Positions 44,029 through 48,849 of a stretch of 48,849 bases of DNA are shown one piece after another; the stretch's first letter is position 1, and each line of letters begins with the position of its first letter. The stretch spans positions 1 to 48,849 of the forward strand of contig CANRCQ010000004.1 of NCBI GenBank assembly GCA_947629145.1, in the 5' to 3' direction. The position numbers and the translations under genes are program-made. The notes under the pieces are model-generated. The model ran no database searches, was not told where the DNA came from, and saw only the letters and a list, made by a program, of their open reading frames with translations. The DNA comes from an uncultured Clostridia bacterium (GTDB lineage: Bacteria; Bacillota; Clostridia; Christensenellales; UBA1242).

Positions 44029-44084
44029 CGTCATTCTGAGCCGAAGGCGAAGAATCTAGATCCTTCGTTGCACTCAGGATGACG
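44029..44084. mobile_element. Dispersed palindromic repeat (MITE/REP-like)
   Basis: The ends CGTCATTCTGAG (44029-44040) and CTCAGGATGACG (44073-44084) are inverted with one mismatch, and the centre GAAGAATCTAGATCCTTC is itself nearly palindromic. Elements reading GTCATTCTGAGC...GAAGAATC recur in many bacterial genomes in my general knowledge, so this is probably a small non-coding mobile repeat lodged between rpoB and rpoC. No target duplication was seen. Confidence 0.65.
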
Positions 44085-44140
44085 GAAGAAAAAAGATGTT
44101 TTACACAAAAAGTGTTCAACATAAAAACTTAGATGGGCTT

Positions 44141-44157
44141 GCCAACAAGGGGTTGGC
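44141..44157 (+). repeat. Short stem-loop before rpoC
   Basis: GCCAAC (44141-44146) / GTTGGC (44152-44157), 5-base loop, about 30 bases before the rpoC Shine-Dalgarno. Confidence 0.6.
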
Positions 44158-44200
44158 GAAAGTGATGTGAAATTATTACAGCGTTTTAAGGGGAGAAGGT

Positions 44201-47200
44201 ATGTTTGAATTAAACAACTTTGAAAAAATCAAAATAGGAATTGCAAGTCCTGAAAAAATTAGAGAGTGGTCTCATGGTGAAGTGACAAAACCTGAAACCA
44301 TAAACTATCGCACGCAAAAACCTGAAAAAGATGGGCTTTTCTGCGAAAAGATTTTTGGACCAAAGAAAGACTGGGAATGCCACTGCGGAAAATACAAACG
44401 CATTCGCTATCGCGGTGTTGTCTGCGACAAATGTGGGGTTGAAGTCACAAGAAGCAAGGTGCGCCGTGAAAGAATGGGGCATATTGAACTTGCCGCACCT
44501 GTCACACACCTTTGGTATTTCCGTTCAGTTCCATCTCGCATTGGGACTTTACTTGACCTTACTCCAAAAACTTTGGAACAAGTTGTTTATTATATCAACT
44601 ACATTGTCACAGACCCTAAAAACACTGACCTTGAATACAAACAAATTTTAAATGACAGAGAATATCGCGAAGCTGTTGAAAAATATGGCTATGGTTCTTT
44701 TGATGCTGGAATGGGCGCAGAAGCAATCAAAATTTTGCTTTCTCACATCGACCTTGACAAAGAAAGCGAAGCATTAAAAGAAGAAATCAAAAGTTCTAAG
44801 GGTCAAAGAAAAATCAAGGCTGCAAAGAAACTTGACGTTGTTGAAAGTTTTAGAAAAAGTGGAAACAATCCAACTTGGATGGTTTTGGACGTTATTCCAG
44901 TTCTTCCACCAGACCTTCGTCCTATGGTTCCATTGGATGGGGGCAGATATGCAACTTCCGACCTTAACGACCTTTATCGCCGTGTTATCAACAGAAACAA
45001 CCGTTTGAAAAAACTTATGGAACTTGGTGCGCCAGACGTTATTATAAGAAACGAAAAACGTATGCTTCAAGAAGCAGTTGACAACCTTATCGACAACGGA
45101 AAACGCGGCAAACCTGTTCAAGGCTCAAAGCAAAGAGATTTGAAATCACTCACCGCTATGCTTGGCGGAAAACAAGGGCGTTTCCGTCAAAACCTTTTGG
45201 GAAAACGTGTTGACTATTCCGGCCGTTCAGTTATCGTTGTTGGGCCAGAACTTAAAATGTATCAATGCGGACTTCCAAAAGAGATGGCTTTGGAACTTTT
45301 CAAACCATTTATTATCAATCGTTTGATGGATATGAATCAATCCAACAATATCAAAAGTGCAAAGCGCATGATTGAACGCGAAAAACCTATCGTTTGGGAC
45401 GTTCTTGCGGATGTCATCAAAGACCATCCAGTGCTTTTGAACCGTGCGCCAACACTTCACAGACTTTCAGTTCAAGCGTTTGAACCTGTGCTTGTTGAAG
45501 GAAAGGCAATCAAACTTCACCCATCTGTCTGCGCTGCGTTCAATGCCGACTTCGATGGTGACCAAATGCCTGTTCATATTCCACTTTCAATCGATGCAAG
45601 AACAGAAGCGCGCACACTTATGCTTGCTTCAAATAATATATTAAAACTTTCAGATGGCGAACCTATTGTAACTCCTGCACAGGACGTTGTTTTGGGATGC
45701 TATTATCTTACTCTTATAAGACCAGGCGCTAAGGGCGAAGGCAGTATATTTGCTTCTAGAAACGAAGTTATTTATGCTTATCAAACTAAAAACCTTGACC
45801 TTCAAGCCGAAATTCAAGTTAGAATGACAAAAGAAGTTGACGGAAAAACTTATTCAAAGAGAATTACAACTTCTGTGGGAAGAATTTTGTTCAACAACAT
45901 CATTCCACAAAACTTGGGTTATGTTGACCGTTCTAATCCAGACAACATCTGCGAACTTGAAATCAACAAACCAGTTAAGAAGGGCGACCTTAAAAAGATT
46001 GTTGCTGATTGCTATGATAAGTTTGACACAACGGAATGTTCTAAACTTGTTGACAGACTTAAAGATTTGGGATATAAATACTCAACTTTGGCTTCAGTTT
46101 CTGTTAATATCTATGATATTGAAGCACCAGAAGAAAAAGCCGAAATCATGAAAGAAGCCGAAGCAAAAGCACTTGAAAATGAAAAGATGCTTCGCCGCGG
46201 ACTTATCACACTTGATGAAAAGATAAATGAAAATGTTGCTGTTTGGAACGAAGCCACAAACGAAGTTCAAAATGCAGTTGTTAAACATCTTGACACTTTC
46301 AACCCATTCAGCCTTATGGTTGTTTCAGGCGCTCGTGGTAACAACACTCAGCTTAACATGGATGTCGGCATGATTGGAATTAAAGCAACTGCTTCTGGTC
46401 AAAAGAACGACACTCCAATTAAATCTTCGTTTAAACAAGGCTTGACACCTATCGAATACTTCATCAACTCTCGTGGTTCAAGAAAAGGTTTGTCCGACAC
46501 CGCACTTAAAACAGCGGACTCTGGTTATCTTACTCGTCGTTTGGTTGATATTGCACAAGACGTTGTTGTTACAACAGAAGACTGCTTTGAAGATGCTGGC
46601 GAAAAGGTTAAGGGTGTTACTGTAACAGACCTTGTTGTTGATGGATTTGTTCAAGAAACTCTTGCTGAAAGAATATATGGCAGAGTTGCCGTTGAAGACA
46701 TTGTAAATCCAAAGACAAAAGAAGTTATCGTTCCTGCAAACACAATGATTTCAAAACAACAAGCCGCTGCAATCACAGATGCTGGAATCAAGGAAGTTCA
46801 AATTCGTTCACTTATCACTTGCCGTTGCAAACACGGAGTTTGCGCAAAGTGCTATGGAAGAAACTTGGCTGGAAAAGATATGGTCACTCTTGGCGAAGCA
46901 GTTGGAATTATCGCTGCACAATCCATCGGTGAACCTGGCACACAGCTTACAATGAGAACCTTCCACACTGGTGGTTCTGCCGTTGCTGCCGATATCACAC
47001 AAGGTTTGCCTCGTGTTGAAGAAATCTTTGAAGCGCGCCGTCCTAAGGGTGAATGTCTTTTGAGTGAAGTTGCCGGAAAGATAAAGATTAAAGAAGATGT
47101 TAAAAACTACTATATCACAATTGTTACTGGCGAAGGCGACATTGACTATGAAGTTAGAAAACCTGCCGTTTTGAAGGTTAAAGATGGCGAAACAGTTGAA

Positions 47201-47725
47201 CCTGGAACGCAACTTACTGCTGGGGCAATCAATCCAAGCGACCTTCTTGTCACAAAAGGACTTAAAGGTTTGCAACAATATCTTTTAAGCGAAGTTATTT
47301 CCGTTTATCGCGGACAAGATGTTAAGGTTAATGACAAACACATTGAAATTATCATTAGACAGATGCTTAAAAAGGTTAAGATTGAAGATAGCGGTGACAC
47401 AAATCTTCTTTCTGGAGAAGTTGTGGATGTTTCTAGATGCGAAGAAGAAAATGAAAGAGTTCTTCGTGCCGGTGGACGTCCTGCCATTGCAAGAAGAATC
47501 TTGCTTGGAATTACAAAGGCTTCACTTTCAACAGAATCATTCCTTTCTGCTTCGTCATTCCAAGAAACTTCAAGAGTGCTTACTGATGCTGCTCTTAAAG
47601 GCAAAGTGGACAACCTTATGGGTATCAAGGAAAATGTTATCATTGGAAAACTTATTCCTGCAGGAACTGGTCTTAAAAAATATCGCACAGTTGTTCCTGT
47701 TAAGGTTGAAGAAGACATTGGATAA
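44201..47725 (+). CDS. rpoC: RNA polymerase beta' subunit
   Basis: Catalytic beta' subunit of RNA polymerase. In 1174 residues: N-terminal zinc site C60, C62, C75, C78, the active-site NADFDGD with Mg-binding D450, D452 and D454, the bridge helix [19 protein letters not shown] (about 753-771), the second zinc site [11 protein letters not shown] and the trigger loop [11 protein letters not shown]. The bridge helix is unusual: Arg758 replaces a His nearly universal in bacteria (E. coli His777, THGARKG), and Ser760 replaces Ala. [12 protein letters not shown] also has Pro where Ala is usual. ATG 44201 follows AAGGGGAG. It ends in its own strong terminator. Confidence 0.99.
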   Translation: MFELNNFEKIKIGIASPEKIREWSHGEVTKPETINYRTQKPEKDGLFCEKIFGPKKDWECHCGKYKRIRYRGVVCDKCGVEVTRSKVRRERMGHIELAAPVTHLWYFRSVPSRIGTLLDLTPKTLEQVVYYINYIVTDPKNTDLEYKQILNDREYREAVEKYGYGSFDAGMGAEAIKILLSHIDLDKESEALKEEIKSSKGQRKIKAAKKLDVVESFRKSGNNPTWMVLDVIPVLPPDLRPMVPLDGGRYATSDLNDLYRRVINRNNRLKKLMELGAPDVIIRNEKRMLQEAVDNLIDNGKRGKPVQGSKQRDLKSLTAMLGGKQGRFRQNLLGKRVDYSGRSVIVVGPELKMYQCGLPKEMALELFKPFIINRLMDMNQSNNIKSAKRMIEREKPIVWDVLADVIKDHPVLLNRAPTLHRLSVQAFEPVLVEGKAIKLHPSVCAAFNADFDGDQMPVHIPLSIDARTEARTLMLASNNILKLSDGEPIVTPAQDVVLGCYYLTLIRPGAKGEGSIFASRNEVIYAYQTKNLDLQAEIQVRMTKEVDGKTYSKRITTSVGRILFNNIIPQNLGYVDRSNPDNICELEINKPVKKGDLKKIVADCYDKFDTTECSKLVDRLKDLGYKYSTLASVSVNIYDIEAPEEKAEIMKEAEAKALENEKMLRRGLITLDEKINENVAVWNEATNEVQNAVVKHLDTFNPFSLMVVSGARGNNTQLNMDVGMIGIKATASGQKNDTPIKSSFKQGLTPIEYFINSRGSRKGLSDTALKTADSGYLTRRLVDIAQDVVVTTEDCFEDAGEKVKGVTVTDLVVDGFVQETLAERIYGRVAVEDIVNPKTKEVIVPANTMISKQQAAAITDAGIKEVQIRSLITCRCKHGVCAKCYGRNLAGKDMVTLGEAVGIIAAQSIGEPGTQLTMRTFHTGGSAVAADITQGLPRVEEIFEARRPKGECLLSEVAGKIKIKEDVKNYYITIVTGEGDIDYEVRKPAVLKVKDGETVEPGTQLTAGAINPSDLLVTKGLKGLQQYLLSEVISVYRGQDVKVNDKHIEIIIRQMLKKVKIEDSGDTNLLSGEVVDVSRCEEENERVLRAGGRPAIARRILLGITKASLSTESFLSASSFQETSRVLTDAALKGKVDNLMGIKENVIIGKLIPAGTGLKKYRTVVPVKVEEDIG

Positions 47726-47748
47726 AAAGGCTTTTTCAGCCTTTTTTT
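47724..47748 (+). terminator. rpoBC terminator
   Basis: Perfect 9-bp stem AAAAAGGCT (47724-47732) / AGCCTTTTT (47738-47746), 5-base loop, T-run to 47748. Confidence 0.92.
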
Positions 47749-47776
47749 CTTGTGAGAAAAAATAAAAGGAGTTGTT

Positions 47777-48784
47777 ATGGAAAAGGGTTTTGATGCGCTT
47801 TTTAATGAAACATATGATTATGATATTGACACTTTGAGCGATGTCAAGTCTTTTCCTAGCGACCAAAATGACCTTGCAATATTAAAAGCACTTTACAAAT
47901 GCCAACAGTGGGTGTTTCAGGGGATGCTTAAAGATATTCTCAGCAAAAGGCCGGAACTTTCCAAAATTGACACCAGAATTGCTTGCATTAAAAAGGCAAA
48001 CAAACTTGCATTGGCAGGCATAAAAGCGCAACTTGTTGAACTTGCCGAAAAGCCAAATCTAAATGCACTTGCTTTTTATGTCAGTGCGGATGAAAAGAAA
48101 AATTGGAGCGAAAAAATACAAAAACTTGTGAGTGAAATCGAAAAGAAAAAGGTGAAAACTCCGGAAGAGTGGGAAGTGGTCGCGTGCGCACATATTCATG
48201 ACAAGGTTCAACTTCCATATGGCAAAGACGAATCCTTTATGGACATTGAAAGTGTTGGAATAAGCGCGATTTTTGAATACAACAACTATCTTGAAGCCTT
48301 TGAGAAAAACAGCAACACTTGGAAAGAATTTTGGCTGAAATGTCGATTATATCATTCAACCTTTTTAAACACCGAATATGGGAAAGCTTTGCAAAAGGCT
48401 CAACTTGGCTATTATGCACGTTTCTTTACTTCCAAAGAAAGAAACAACAGCGATTTGTCAGGTTATTTGCGTTCTTCTCAGGGAATAAATACAGGGGCAG
48501 TCCCAAAAAATGTGCTTAAACAATACAGCGAATGCTTTTTCTCAAGGGACAGCATTGCGAGATATTTGTGTAAACAGTTTAAAACAGAAAAAGATAAAAG
48601 CGCAGAGAAAGAATATATGTTTGCACACGCACTTTTAAACTGCTCTAAACCTGGCTTTAAAAGATTGGGCAAGATAATGCTTTATGATGTTGCAAAAAAA
48701 CCACTTGCAAAAGGCAAAATTGAAACAGATAACATGAAAAAACCAACTCAATTTTTCAACATTGGGCTTGACGTTCACACTTAA
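47777..48784 (+). CDS. Protein of unknown function (335 aa)
   Basis: A soluble, largely helical, Lys/Glu-rich protein with no signal peptide, membrane segment or recognised motif. The N-terminus is acidic (ETYDYDIDTLSDVKSF), followed by amphipathic helices; EEWEVVACAHIHDKVQLPYGKDESF (about 136-160) is the most distinctive block and the C-terminal third has FTSKERNNSDLSGYLRSS. ATG 47777 follows AAAAGGAG. It comes after the rpoBC terminator with only 28 bases for a promoter, and none was seen there, so it may depend on read-through. Codon use looks like its neighbours. Confidence 0.8.
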   Translation: MEKGFDALFNETYDYDIDTLSDVKSFPSDQNDLAILKALYKCQQWVFQGMLKDILSKRPELSKIDTRIACIKKANKLALAGIKAQLVELAEKPNLNALAFYVSADEKKNWSEKIQKLVSEIEKKKVKTPEEWEVVACAHIHDKVQLPYGKDESFMDIESVGISAIFEYNNYLEAFEKNSNTWKEFWLKCRLYHSTFLNTEYGKALQKAQLGYYARFFTSKERNNSDLSGYLRSSQGINTGAVPKNVLKQYSECFFSRDSIARYLCKQFKTEKDKSAEKEYMFAHALLNCSKPGFKRLGKIMLYDVAKKPLAKGKIETDNMKKPTQFFNIGLDVHT

Positions 48785-48803
48785 ATAAAATCGTGCAAAT
48801 AGA

Positions 48804-48833
48804 TTGACATAAAGCGCGTTTTAATGATAAAAT
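48804..48833 (+). promoter_or_regulatory. Strong promoter facing out of the window
   Basis: TTGACA (48804-48809), 18-bp spacer, TAAAAT (48828-48833) with TGA before the -10. The driven gene lies beyond the window end. Confidence 0.75.
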
Positions 48834-48849
48834 AATTTAGAAATTGACG

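Larger units (their letters stand above)
43813..44200 (+). repeat. Hairpin-rich rpoB-rpoC spacer (388 bases)
   Basis: No gene is believed here; the only long frame (43858-44082) runs through repeats. The region is visibly richer in G/C than its surroundings and forms a chain of inverted repeats: 43813-43822/43870-43879; 43884-43902/43914-43926; 43961-43967/43983-43989; the palindrome 44029-44084; and 44141-44146/44152-44157. TGGCGAAA occurs directly at 43813, 43990 and 44154 and inverted at 43872-43879. AAGGGGAG at 44188-44195 is the rpoC Shine-Dalgarno. It lies inside the rpoBC transcript and could act as RNA structure or be a mobile-repeat insertion. Confidence 0.75.

Noticed and set aside
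43858-44082. 74-codon frame in the rpoB-rpoC spacer
   Set aside because: It runs through the inverted repeats and the palindrome, has no Shine-Dalgarno and encodes no recognisable protein; it is treated as non-coding.

Overview
The window is a 48.8-kb stretch of a low-GC, AT-rich Gram-positive chromosome. It carries spoIVA (492 codons, the same length as the Bacillus subtilis protein), the Firmicutes-type priA-def-fmt-rlmN-rsgA-rpe cluster, the rpmB/asp23/fakA neighbourhood, nrdR, walJ-type hydrolase and FakA/FakB genes. Together these point to an endospore-forming Clostridia-like lineage, plausibly an uncultured gut clostridium; the species cannot be named from sequence alone. No rRNA, tRNA, CRISPR array or insertion sequence with a transposase was seen.

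Layout. (1) 1-7997: 3' part of uvrA; convergent serS and nrdR on the minus strand, nrdR carrying a near-consensus NrdR box between its own -35 and -10; feoAB; spoIVA and a small conserved-looking gene. (2) 8015-11596: a membrane-anchored extracellular protein of unknown function on the minus strand; an operon of a SHOCT-type membrane protein, a YugP-like membrane protein that has lost the HExxH zinc-protease motif, and a DegV/FakB fatty-acid-binding protein; then a 37-codon minus-strand gene. (3) 11650-20887: rpoZ, priA-cutA-def-fmt-rlmN-rsgA, rpe, rpmB (bL28, inverted), asp23 and fakA. This is a shortened version of the well-known B. subtilis cluster, without coaBC, rsmB, prpC, prkC, thiN or a visible spoVM. 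(4) 20906-26267: walJ/yycJ, radC, class II fba, a putative lipoprotein, hflX, a DUF1858 redox-motif protein and a PRC-barrel-like protein. (5) 26492-39863: a two-gene unit of a PrgI-VirB4 fusion ATPase followed 10 bases later by a 3551-residue surface lipoprotein built from Ig-like regions and three beta-helix/GLUG-like modules. No other conjugation gene is present. (6) 39883-47748: rpoB and rpoC, with two sigma-A promoters, an intrinsic-terminator hairpin inside the rpoB leader, and a 388-base hairpin-rich spacer between rpoB and rpoC. (7) 47777-48784: a protein of unknown function, followed by a strong promoter facing out of the window.

The best candidate for an undescribed system is the PrgI-VirB4 / giant lipoprotein pair in a core-genome setting next to rpoBC, which looks like a non-conjugative use of a type IV secretion ATPase. 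Other points worth checking: natural substitutions at rifampicin-contact positions of RpoB and in the RpoC bridge helix, an attenuator-like leader and hairpin chain in the rpoBC operon, two predicted leaderless mRNAs (walJ, hflX), an inactive YugP pseudo-protease, and an archaeal-looking seryl-tRNA synthetase. Nearly all recognisable promoters share an extended -10 (TGn) element.
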